Positions 26,126 to 34,147 of a stretch of 64,000 bases of DNA are shown here, one piece after another. Below the pieces are notes generated by a model. The model did not search any database and had not been told where the DNA came from. It was given only the letters and a program-made list of their open reading frames with translations. Origin of the DNA: Calothrix sp. NIES-4105 (GTDB taxonomy: Bacteria > Cyanobacteriota > Cyanobacteriia > Cyanobacteriales > Nostocaceae); NCBI RefSeq assembly GCF_002368415.1, contig NZ_AP018290.1:871470-935469 (forward strand), in the 5' to 3' direction. The position numbers and the translations under genes are program-made. The number at the start of each line of letters is the position of its first letter. The stretch's first letter is position 1.

Positions 26126-26554
26126 CTACACTGACCAATCTTGAATAGTTAGCCCTGGCACTTTCTCAAAGTCTTTCATATTTCTACTTAATAAAATACC
26201 GCCATGAGCAAGAGTAATTGCGGCGATTCGTAAATCTAAAGTACCAATACGAATTCCAGCTTTTCTAAATTCTCTAAAATATTCATCGGCTTTAAAGTCA
26301 TATTCTAAAATGTCTAAATCCGAAAACAAAACGAAGATTTCCTTTAATTTATCATATGCTCCAACCAATGCTTGAGGTGTAGTAGCTTTACGAATTTGAG
26401 CTATACGTCCAGCATACTGCTCCTCAAGACTCACAACTGTTGTAAACAGCATGTCAGATGAGTGTTGTCGCGTCCTAGTAACGCGAGCGCATACTTTAGG
26501 GTGAGCGCGTTCGTAAAGACTGAGATGGTCTGTATCCATTATATAGCAAGTCAT
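26126..26554 (-). CDS. PIN-domain toxin (VapC-type)
   Basis: 142 residues. Acidic residues of the PIN nuclease site: YIMDTDHLSLY (Asp at the N-terminus), VVSLEEQYAG (Glu), RIGTLDLRIAAITLAHGG (Asp) and LSRNMKDFEKVPGL (Asn/Asp). It should cleave RNA, commonly tRNA or rRNA in this family. Its start overlaps the stop of the upstream antitoxin gene by 4 bases. All catalytic positions are present, so the toxin looks intact. Confidence 0.88.
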   Translation of the reverse strand: MTCYIMDTDHLSLYERAHPKVCARVTRTRQHSSDMLFTTVVSLEEQYAGRIAQIRKATTPQALVGAYDKLKEIFVLFSDLDILEYDFKADEYFREFRKAGIRIGTLDLRIAAITLAHGGILLSRNMKDFEKVPGLTIQDWSV

Positions 26555-26862
26555 TCAAAAACCTCTTCAGAGAAAATCTGCTGACGATAAGCAGCAACTT
26601 CTGACAAAAAATCGTCAAATGTTGGGTCTGATGCAAAAATACCCATATGTTTGAGCCAAGGGTCTGTTTGTTGCTGCGAGTGTTCTTTACCTACGTCAAT
26701 TGTAACTAACTCACCTGATGCGAGTTGGGTCTCTAAAGCAGCTTTGGCAAGCGCTATTGCTTCTTCCTTTGTACCACCTTCAACTGTGCTATTGGGAATA
26801 CCAACAATAGAAGCGATAAATTTATTATCTGGATGACTTTGAACAAAAACTTGATACTGCAT
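26551..26862 (-). CDS. Antitoxin-like protein paired with the PIN toxin
   Basis: 103 residues from ATG 26862; a longer frame to 26964 lacks RBS support. The N-terminal half (VFVQSHPDNKFIASIVGIPN, EGGTKEEAIALAKAALETQL) has the HicB-like partial RNase-H fold; the C-terminal helices (DPWLKHMGIFASDPTFDDFL, QQIFSEEVFE) probably wrap the toxin. The D-P-T-FDDFL phrase is typical of cyanobacterial antitoxins for VapC. Confidence 0.75.
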   Translation of the reverse strand: MQYQVFVQSHPDNKFIASIVGIPNSTVEGGTKEEAIALAKAALETQLASGELVTIDVGKEHSQQQTDPWLKHMGIFASDPTFDDFLSEVAAYRQQIFSEEVFE

Positions 26863-27305
26863 AGTTAATTTCTCGCTGATTCTAGATATATATATTGATT
26901 TTACAACAAATGGATCGAATCCTATACTAATACTACAAGGGATAGGATAAAATCCCCCCAACAAGAACGCTCTCTTCGGGGGGCTAAAAACTCTTCTTTT
27001 CCACCCTTATTAAGGAGGCTAGGGGGGATCAGTTATGGTCTAAAACCTGAACCGAGCAGCATTGAGTTTCATACTAATACTGGCGCCACTTACTTATACG
27101 CTGATATCTTGTAATACAAACAACGATGTTGCGCGCTATTGTCATTTTATTTACGCAAGTCCATGAATTTCCTATTAGTTTTATCCTGATACATCTTCAG
27201 TAACTATGGATACGTATATGGTAGATGCACCCTGATAACGACGGCGCCTTTCATCGTTTGGTGATTGGCGCCTTTTTATTTCTGACTAAGTAAAAATATG
27301 TCGGT
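26863..27305. other. Intergenic stretch with C/G-run repeat and GGCGCC hairpin
   Basis: No gene. 26953-27030 is a diverged form of the C/G-run repeat seen after the HlyD-like gene. At about 27243-27280, two GGCGCC sites with ATCG...TGAT between them and a T run after can fold into a hairpin of terminator form. Confidence 0.4.
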
Positions 27306-27373
27306 TAGAAAAACAACAGGCGCCAATTACCTTTTTACTACCATTTCTACGTGAAGGTCGCGGTATTCAATAA
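27306..27373 (+). pseudogene. HlyD-like NHLP protein, last 20 codons of a second copy
   Basis: Reads LEKQQAPITFLLPFLREGRG then IQ and stop. The intact protein ends EQQAPITFLLPFLREWSGIQ. Only this tail remains, with its own codon differences, so a second HlyD-like gene once stood here or the tail was copied. Confidence 0.75.
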
Positions 27374-27412
27374 CTCATCTGTCCCAAGGACGAGCGAAAA
27401 TGAAAAATTATT

Positions 27413-28045
27413 TTACCCCCACAGCCGACGCATATTCAACGTAAAACCTGGTAACACTTGCTCACCAGACATGAGCGCGGGATTTTCTAAAACTTCCACT
27501 GCGAGTCCCGGTCGATAAATTTCTACTCGTCGCTGAATAGGGTCAATTAACCATCCTAAGCGGGCGCCATTTTCAATATATTCTCTCATTTTTGCTTGCA
27601 AAGGCTCAAGCCGATCTGAGCCAGACCGCAATTCGACGACATTCATTGTCGCTTCGACAAATCAGGGCAGATATTGGCAAAAGTTCCTTTTTGTTCTGGA
27701 GTAAGCCCTTCCCAACGTTCTTGACTTACCCAAGAAGCATCGGGAGAACGAGTAGCACCATTAGGTAAAACAAAACCAGTAGAGGAATCAAAGGCTTTAC
27801 CCAAATCTTCGTTTTCTTCGTACCAACGGTCTAGTTGTCCGGTAAGGCTGCGGTTGCGTTCCCCAGTTTCCCAACCTGTTGGTGGGTTCACAATTAACTC
27901 TCCTTGTGCGGTTCTTTCCAGTTTTAAGTCTCGGTTTACTGCAGAATCAGGCTGCAAACTGTTCTTGGGTAACGTACAGCACAATTGATGATGGCAACTC
28001 CATCAGCAGGGTTTGGTTTTCGATACTGGCGGGTGTCTGTACCAT
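27413..28045 (-). pseudogene. Uma2-family (DUF820) endonuclease-like protein, two frameshifts
   Basis: Starts at ATG 28045 with MVQTPASIENQTLLMELPSS, IVLYVTQEQFAA, then needs a shift at about 27955 to reach NRDLKLERTAQGELIVNPPT and GWETGERNRSLTGQLDRWYE. A second shift at about 27648 is needed to continue VVELRSGSDRLEPLQAKMRE and the end GEQVLPGFTLNMRRLWG. The PD-(D/E)XK-like core (DASWV, VELRS) would be whole if the shifts were repaired, so decay is recent. Confidence 0.8.
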
Positions 28046-28290
28046 CTTGACCTCTTATATAATAGGGATTACAGGCTTTAGATGCTTACGCTATTAACTA
28101 ACATATTCTACAACGCATAAAGGCACCCTTGCATTTCAAAAACGCGCGTTATTAATTTTCCCTGGTTGTAACGAGTGCCGTCACAGTTCTAAATATATTA
28201 TCCGTTACATCCGCTTTCATCTGTTGCAAGTAATTATTATGCATTGTTCAGTATTAGAGCAATAATCTGCTCGTCAGTTTATTGTTGTAG

Positions 28291-28542
28291 TTAACTTGCT
28301 AGCTTTTGCAAAAAACGATTAAATCTATCGCTATCCATTAAGCCATTATCTAATAATATCCGACGTACAGCTACTAAATGTACTGTTCGTACATAAGCTT
28401 GTTGCTCGTAACTAGGCAAAACAATTAATGTACCAGATGATGGATATTGGTAAACTTTCTGTGAGCCGGCTGTTGCCACTGTTACAAAGCCCATGCTTAA
28501 GAGCAAATGTTCTAGTTCAGCAAATTTAATTTCTCTAACCAT
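28291..28542 (-). CDS. HicA-like toxin
   Basis: 83 residues, near the usual HicA length. Features: KFAELEHLLLSMGFVTVAT, VYQYPSSGTLIVLPSYEQQ, and HLVAVRRILLDNGLMDSDRF. The family's catalytic His is usually in a GSHxxF motif; here the position reads AGSQKVYQYP, so the His is replaced by Gln and activity is doubtful. It overlaps the end of the upstream DUF4365 gene by 8 bases, forming an operon on the minus strand. Confidence 0.65.
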   Translation of the reverse strand: MVREIKFAELEHLLLSMGFVTVATAGSQKVYQYPSSGTLIVLPSYEQQAYVRTVHLVAVRRILLDNGLMDSDRFNRFLQKLAS

Positions 28543-29044
28543 TATGACGAATTACTCCTTGTAGCTGGCTGAGAACATCATTCTTAAATTTAGCAAATAT
28601 TTTGATTGCTTGTCGATTTAATATATTGTATGATGATAAACGAACTGTTACACTTTCACCAGCCTTGGATAAATCAAATCCTTCTAAGCTTTCAAAGTAT
28701 GCTTGTAAATAGAGCCAGTAAGCTTGACTCTCTCTTGCGTCATATACAACTAAAATGCATGGCATTGGCTCGAATAACTATAGCTCCAAGTCTGAGCGTG
28801 CGAGAGTAAAACTGATAGTTTTTTGGTCTGCAAGTAAAGAGAGTGAATCTGTAGCCTTTAATTGTATATAAATCTGACCATTTTCAATTTCACCTTCAGC
28901 ATTATAAGTAAAGATTACCAAGTCATAACCATAATCATGTTCAATGCGTTCTACAGAGTAACCGCATAAAAATACGTATCGTTCAACATAATTAACGCTT
29001 AAGTCTGCTATTATATGTTCTCTTGGTCGCTTTTTTCTTGCCAT
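28535..29044 (-). pseudogene. DUF4365 protein gene with one nonsense codon
   Basis: Begins MARKKRPREHIIADLSVNYV, GYDLVIFTYNAEGEIENGQI, YIQLKATDSLSLLADQKTIS. At 28778-28780 a TAG stops the frame after RSDLEL; the same frame then continues LFEPMPCILVVYDARESQAY. A Trp (TGG) is expected in LWLFEPMP, so one base change explains the stop. DUF4365 proteins have a PD-(D/E)XK-like fold and occur beside toxin-like genes. Confidence 0.75.
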
Positions 29045-30230
29045 TGAGTGAGTATTTTGCTTTTGACTTGCGTAAATGATATCAAAGTCACACGTGTTTA
29101 GGTAATTATAGAAACTTTATATTTAGGTCGAGGTAGAGGCACCAACGAATATTTTGTAACTTTTTTGAAACAATTATGTTTTAATCAACGTAAATTTACT
29201 TAGATAAGATAAATCTAATAATTCCGGGATTGCCCTGAAGTCGAGGTTCGATTGTTCTGACTACAGTGAAGTAAGTAGTTGTTTAAAATATTACTTATGT
29301 GGAAGTGGTTGTCTGTAGGATACAAGCATAAAAAAAACCAGCAAGCTAGTTTACAAGAGCAAAATATAACAAGCGAAGAAACTTCGACCGATAATCAGTC
29401 TACTGAAGGCGCCTATACAAGGGGTGGTAGGTATGGTACTCAATCGTGTTATCGAAATTGGACGGCTGGCGGACGATATATACCTAAATATTTCTAACTG
29501 AATGTTTGCACAACCTAAATTTTACCATCCATTTAGGTTGTTCGATTTCATCTGTTTTTACGATGGTATCAGGTTGTAGGGCTAAGTGGCGCCAACTTTT
29601 AAGGGCACACAGTGTAGTTATTAATCTTAATCCACGGCTCGTTGTAAGTATTGTTAATTGAGTAATATTTACTATTGACAGGTAGCAGCAATAATTATAT
29701 GACTGATGAAGTTGGAAAAATTCGCTTCACTCAAATTAATCAAGTTAGGACAATTGCTCTTGCATACTGTATTAGTACTGGTGTATAGAGCAGTAGAGAT
29801 AAAATCTTACTTAAAAAGCCAAAGGCTTACTAGCAAACATATTCGAGTCGAAACTCTTTCACGATATAGATTGCACGGTATTATTATATATGATGCAACA
29901 AACCAGGATATGTTGTATGCATTTTTCTGACTTTTTACCAGAAATAAGAAAAAGACCAACTTTCTATTTGAGTCGTTATTCAATTTTTGATTTTCAGTCG
30001 TTCTATTACGGTTAATTAAATTATCCGAAAAGTAAGACAGATGTAACAAAAATAAGACTATGAACATAATTTGTATAAATTAGATGCATTTAATAATTGC
30101 TCTTAGAACCTCTAATCCAGTTGGAGAGAGGGCTTGAATCTAAACGCACAAAACATGTATCCCTCAAAGTGTCGGAAAGTTTGTTTCTGCCGTAAATCTA
30201 CAGCCACAAAATAAAGATTAAATTGCTGAT
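29045..30230. other. Long A+T-rich intergenic stretch upstream of the biosynthetic cluster
   Basis: About 1.2 kb with no gene I can support. A 66-codon frame from ATG 29297 (MWKWLSVGYKHKKNQQASLQ ... GGRYGTQSCYRNWTAGGRY) is open but has no good RBS. Two GGCGCC sites are at about 29408 and 29590. From about 30180 the sequence matches 50697 onward, the start of the duplicated promoter region. Confidence 0.4.
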
Positions 30231-30248
30231 TTCAGTAGATTTACTGAA
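30231..30248. promoter_or_regulatory. Candidate operator: palindrome TTCAGTA-N4-TACTGAA (copy 1)
   Basis: A perfect 7-bp inverted repeat with a 4-base spacer (GATT), 145 bases before the ThDP gene. The sequence after it (ATTTAAGCTAGAT, CTGAAGG, ACTGACAAT) is also kept in the copies at 49421 and 50740. Conservation of the palindrome while its spacer varies (GATT, TTTT, GAAA) points to protein binding. Confidence 0.65.
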
Positions 30249-30392
30249 CTAGTAATCAAGTTATTAGATTTAAGCTAGATGACTGAAGGGTAGTAACACT
30301 GACAATGCTCAAGTAACTGCAATTGTCCGCGCGTTAGTATTCATATTGTCTATCTAGAGCAAATTAAAATTCCTATCCCAAGGGAGAAACAA

Positions 30393-32300
30393 GTGGTAGA
30401 AAGACAGCAGTCCAAGCGGTGGGTTCGCGATTACGTATTTGATATATTGCTCTCACTTGACATTCGCTATATTTTCGGAGTTCCTGGTACTAACGAAATT
30501 CCTATTATTGATGGATGTAGTATTAAGGAAAATGGTGTTACGTATATTGAATGCTTGCACGAAAATATTGCGATGGGCGCCGCAATGGGGTACGCGCGCA
30601 TGACAGGGAAACCTGGAGTGATAGTACTTCACGTAACTCCCGGTGCTGGGCATAGTTTAGGTAATTTGTTCAATGCTTGGAAATCAAAAGTTCCGCTAGT
30701 TATTCTCTGCGGTCAACAGCATGACGAGCTAGTTACTCAGGAGCCTCTGCTGGCATCAAATTTAGTGCAAGTTGTTAGTCAGTATACAAAGTGGGCACAT
30801 GAGCTACGTTCGCCACAAGAGACTCCTTTGGTACTACAACGCGCGTTCAAAGAAGCAATGGCGCCTCCGAATGGGCCTATATTTATTTCATTGCCTTGGG
30901 ATTTTACTATTCAAAATATCGGTTTAGATGACAAAATTCAGGGCGTAACCCGCATTCCACATCAATTCGTAGGTGATTTAACGGCAGTACAACAAGCAGC
31001 AGATATTCTAAGTCAGGCTAAAAATCCAGTAATTGTTGCAGGTGATGGAGTTGGATATGCTACTGCTTGGCAGGAACTGCAAACTTTAGCTGAACTTCTT
31101 GGCGCCCCTGTTTACCTTGAGGGGATGAGCAGTATGGCTAATTTTCCTAACTCTGATTATCATTGGCAAGGTGAGTTACTTGGTACGCAACAAGGTACTC
31201 AAGCTTGTTTCAAAGACCACGATGTTGCTTTTTTGTGCGGTTTTGGCGCCCAAGCACAGCTAACAGTATTCAAATATTCTGATGGTCCACTAATTCCTGA
31301 TTCAGTACGCCAGGTATACTTGCATAATAATACGTGGGAAATTGGTAAGAATCACTACGGTGAGTCGGCGATTTTAGGTGACATTAAGGCGACTCTACCC
31401 AAACTGAATGAGTTGATTAGGAAAAAACAGCCTACTGGCGCCGCAGAACGCAATCAACATTTGAAACAATTAGCTGAACAACGTTGGGGTGAATGGCAGT
31501 ATTACTTAAAACAGGTACAGCACAAAGAAGGAATTCGAGCGGTTGTAGTAGCAGATGCTTTGCGAGAACTTGTTAACGAATATAACTTAGACAAAAAGTT
31601 TGTTTATGTACATGAAGCTGTCTCTAATCCTAACCCATTTCAACTACTTTTGCCGTTTTCTGAACCTACTAGCTATTACAGTGTTGAAGGGGGGTCTTTG
31701 GGTTGGTCGATGCCTGCGACTTTGGGTATTAAGCTAGCAGAACAACACTCTGAGTGTTTTGGTAATACTCCTGAGTTAGTTGTTAATGTTGTGGGAGATG
31801 GTTCTGCGCTCTTCTACCCTCAAGTTTGGTGGACAGCTAGTAAATATCAACTCCCGATTCTTTATGTCATTCTTAATAATCGCGAGTACCGAACTTTATT
31901 ACAAGGACTGCAAACAGTAGTAAAATCTTATGGTGATGCAGAGAGTACAGAAGGAAACGGATGGCAGCCAGTTAGCTTAGAGCCTGATTATTTAAAGATT
32001 CATAATCCAGATATCAATTTTGTCCACCTTGCCAAAGCATTTGGAGTTTGTGATGGGATACAGGTGCGGCAGGCTGAAAAGGTAAAAGAGGCGTTGAGAA
32101 AAGGTTTTGAGTTTGTACGTTCTAAAAAACAACCATTTGTAGTTGAAGTATTTGCTGACCAAACGGTTAAACCTGACGAACCCCAACCGATATCATCGCA
32201 AGCAGTTGAACAACCACCAGTCAACATTTTTTTGGCAACCAAATTAAAAAGTACCGAGAAAGCGATTGGAGTGGAATTACATCACCAAATTGTTATGTAG
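30393..32300 (+). CDS. ThDP-dependent enzyme (acetolactate synthase/benzoylformate decarboxylase-like)
   Basis: 635 residues. N-terminal PYR domain with the catalytic Glu in ECLHENIAMGAAMGYARMTG (about residue 52). Central domain (about 200-340) and PP domain with the ThDP/Mg motif GDGSALFYPQVWWTAS ... LNNREY (about 470-500). Such enzymes decarboxylate 2-keto acids or join them into acyloins. Start is GTG with AGGGAGAAACAA upstream; the duplicate at 50901 has ATG in the same place. First gene of the NRPS cluster, followed by two amine oxidases that could supply keto acids. A biosynthetic rather than branched-chain role is inferred from context; a relation to ScyA-type aryl-pyruvate enzymes is possible but untested. 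Confidence 0.85.
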   Translation: MVERQQSKRWVRDYVFDILLSLDIRYIFGVPGTNEIPIIDGCSIKENGVTYIECLHENIAMGAAMGYARMTGKPGVIVLHVTPGAGHSLGNLFNAWKSKVPLVILCGQQHDELVTQEPLLASNLVQVVSQYTKWAHELRSPQETPLVLQRAFKEAMAPPNGPIFISLPWDFTIQNIGLDDKIQGVTRIPHQFVGDLTAVQQAADILSQAKNPVIVAGDGVGYATAWQELQTLAELLGAPVYLEGMSSMANFPNSDYHWQGELLGTQQGTQACFKDHDVAFLCGFGAQAQLTVFKYSDGPLIPDSVRQVYLHNNTWEIGKNHYGESAILGDIKATLPKLNELIRKKQPTGAAERNQHLKQLAEQRWGEWQYYLKQVQHKEGIRAVVVADALRELVNEYNLDKKFVYVHEAVSNPNPFQLLLPFSEPTSYYSVEGGSLGWSMPATLGIKLAEQHSECFGNTPELVVNVVGDGSALFYPQVWWTASKYQLPILYVILNNREYRTLLQGLQTVVKSYGDAESTEGNGWQPVSLEPDYLKIHNPDINFVHLAKAFGVCDGIQVRQAEKVKEALRKGFEFVRSKKQPFVVEVFADQTVKPDEPQPISSQAVEQPPVNIFLATKLKSTEKAIGVELHHQIVM

Positions 32301-32387
32301 CATTCGCTCTTGAAAACGGTTGAGATTTTTTAACGTTGCGGAACAATCAAGGTAGAAATTTTGAGTAAAACCTTAAGGAGTATAAAC

Positions 32388-33983
32388 ATGACCAACAATA
32401 TTTTAGATGTGGCAGTTGTAGGAGGCGGAATATCAGGAGTATATTCTGCATGGAGATTGTTAACCGATGGAGGCAAAAAGTCGGTTACGGTTTATGAGGC
32501 TGACAAGCATATTGGGGGGCGCCTTCTTTCTGTTAAGCCACCAGGCATTGATAATATGGTCGCTGAATTAGGGGGAATGCGTATCCTACCTGAATCTATT
32601 CAACCCTTAATTAACACACTCATATCGAAATTAAATTTCCTAGCAAATAATTCAAACTCGGACATTACTCACATCGATTTGTACGATTTTCCAGTAAACG
32701 ACCCACCTGCTTCTGACAATATTGTTTGTACACGAGGAACGTTATTTCGTTGGTCAGATATAAAAAACCAACCTGATAAGACCCCTTACAAATTGTCTGA
32801 GACAGAAAAGGGTAAATCGCTTGGCGAAATTATCCTAGAGGCGATCAAGATAATTCTCAACGACCCAGAAATTGATAAACGCTCTCCAGAGGAGGTTCGC
32901 AAAAAAGTTCAAACCGCGACCTATGATTCCCAAAATCTTCCTCTCTATCAGCAAGGATTTTGGGATGTCCTGATGCAAGTCATGAGTTATGAAGGTTATA
33001 GATTTGAACAAGATGCTGGTGGGTATTCCACTACTCTAAGTAATTGGAATGCTGCGGATGCTATTGCTTGGTTTTTAGCAGATTTCAGCCCTGAAGCAAC
33101 TTACCGTGGTTTTGCCCAAGGTTATCGACAAGTAGTGGTTAACATGGCTAAGTTGTTTACTAGTGCTGGGGGTAACATTGTCTGCGAGCAAAAATTAGCT
33201 AATTTCGACTGGGACGGTAATGTTTTTACACTCAAATTTGCCAATGGTGATACTGTCAAAGCTAAAGCATTAATTCTTGCCATGCCCCGACGCGCGCTGG
33301 AACTTATCTCGTGCGGAAATAAGTATTTGAGCAAGGATGAAACTAGCAAGCTCATTAAGAGTGTAACACCACAGCCAGCTTTCAAGATATTTTCTACTTA
33401 TTCGACACCGTGGTGGCGAAAGTTAAATCTGAGCTTAGGACGGAGCGTTACCGATTTGCCCATTCGTCAAACTTATTATTGGGCTAATAGTCAGGGAAAA
33501 CCAATTGAGGACGGACCAGCAATGCTCATGGCTAGTTATGACGATGGCAACAACCCTGATTTCTGGAGCGGCTACCGCGATTGGGAAGGCACAAATTTTA
33601 AATTGATGGGTTTAAAAACAAATGACCTGAAATGTAAGGACAAGGCGCCTCAATGGAGTGATTACGAACCAAAGCAGGAACAAATGAAAGTTGAAATGAC
33701 ACGGCAGTTAGCTGAAATTCACGGAGTTTGTAAAGACAGCATTGCGCCAAACAGTGTTTGTTTTAAGAACTGGGCTGAAGATCCGTTTGGTGGTGGTTGG
33801 AACTTCTGGAACATTGGAGTTCAAAGTCAGAAGGTCATGAAAAAGATTATTAAGCCAGATTTAAATGTACCACTCTACATATGTGGAGATGCTTATTCTA
33901 ATCGGCAAGGATGGGTCGAAGGCGCCTTAGAAACTGCCAATATGGTATTAGCACTACCTGAGTTTAATGTGAAACCATTATAA
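32388..33983 (+). CDS. FAD-dependent amine oxidase (L-amino-acid-oxidase-like)
   Basis: 531 residues from ATG 32388 (RBS TTAAGGAGTATAAAC; the upstream TTG extension is rejected). FAD motif DVAVVGGGISGVYSAWRLL, then VTVYEADKHIGGRL (second Gly motif). It continues with VAELGGMRILPE, where substrate-side residues of the family lie, and ends with PLYICGDAYSNRQGWVEGAL, the C-terminal FAD motif. Family members oxidise amines or amino acids to imines with release of NH3 and H2O2. No signal peptide. 87 bases after the ThDP gene, so likely one transcript. Substrate inferred only as an amino acid or amine. Confidence 0.85.
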   Translation: MTNNILDVAVVGGGISGVYSAWRLLTDGGKKSVTVYEADKHIGGRLLSVKPPGIDNMVAELGGMRILPESIQPLINTLISKLNFLANNSNSDITHIDLYDFPVNDPPASDNIVCTRGTLFRWSDIKNQPDKTPYKLSETEKGKSLGEIILEAIKIILNDPEIDKRSPEEVRKKVQTATYDSQNLPLYQQGFWDVLMQVMSYEGYRFEQDAGGYSTTLSNWNAADAIAWFLADFSPEATYRGFAQGYRQVVVNMAKLFTSAGGNIVCEQKLANFDWDGNVFTLKFANGDTVKAKALILAMPRRALELISCGNKYLSKDETSKLIKSVTPQPAFKIFSTYSTPWWRKLNLSLGRSVTDLPIRQTYYWANSQGKPIEDGPAMLMASYDDGNNPDFWSGYRDWEGTNFKLMGLKTNDLKCKDKAPQWSDYEPKQEQMKVEMTRQLAEIHGVCKDSIAPNSVCFKNWAEDPFGGGWNFWNIGVQSQKVMKKIIKPDLNVPLYICGDAYSNRQGWVEGALETANMVLALPEFNVKPL

Positions 33984-34147
33984 GTAATTGTCAATAACCG
34001 AAGGCTGGTAAGGCGCACACTTCCGTTTTGATAGGGGTGACTGTTGTGCGTTGATGTAGTCATATAATAAGTTACATTAGAGGATGTTGTACTACTTTTT
34101 TGGTTTACAATAATTTTTATTCAAGATAAATTTGAAGGAGTTTTACT

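Noticed and set aside
29297-29497. 66-codon frame as a peptide precursor for the NHLP exporter
   Set aside because: No RBS, no NHLP or Nif11 leader pattern, no GG cleavage site; composition looks random.
30393-32300. ThDP gene as ordinary branched-chain acetolactate synthase (ilvB)
   Set aside because: No small subunit next to it, sequence departs from IlvB motifs as I know them, and it lies under the cluster's operator-like site.
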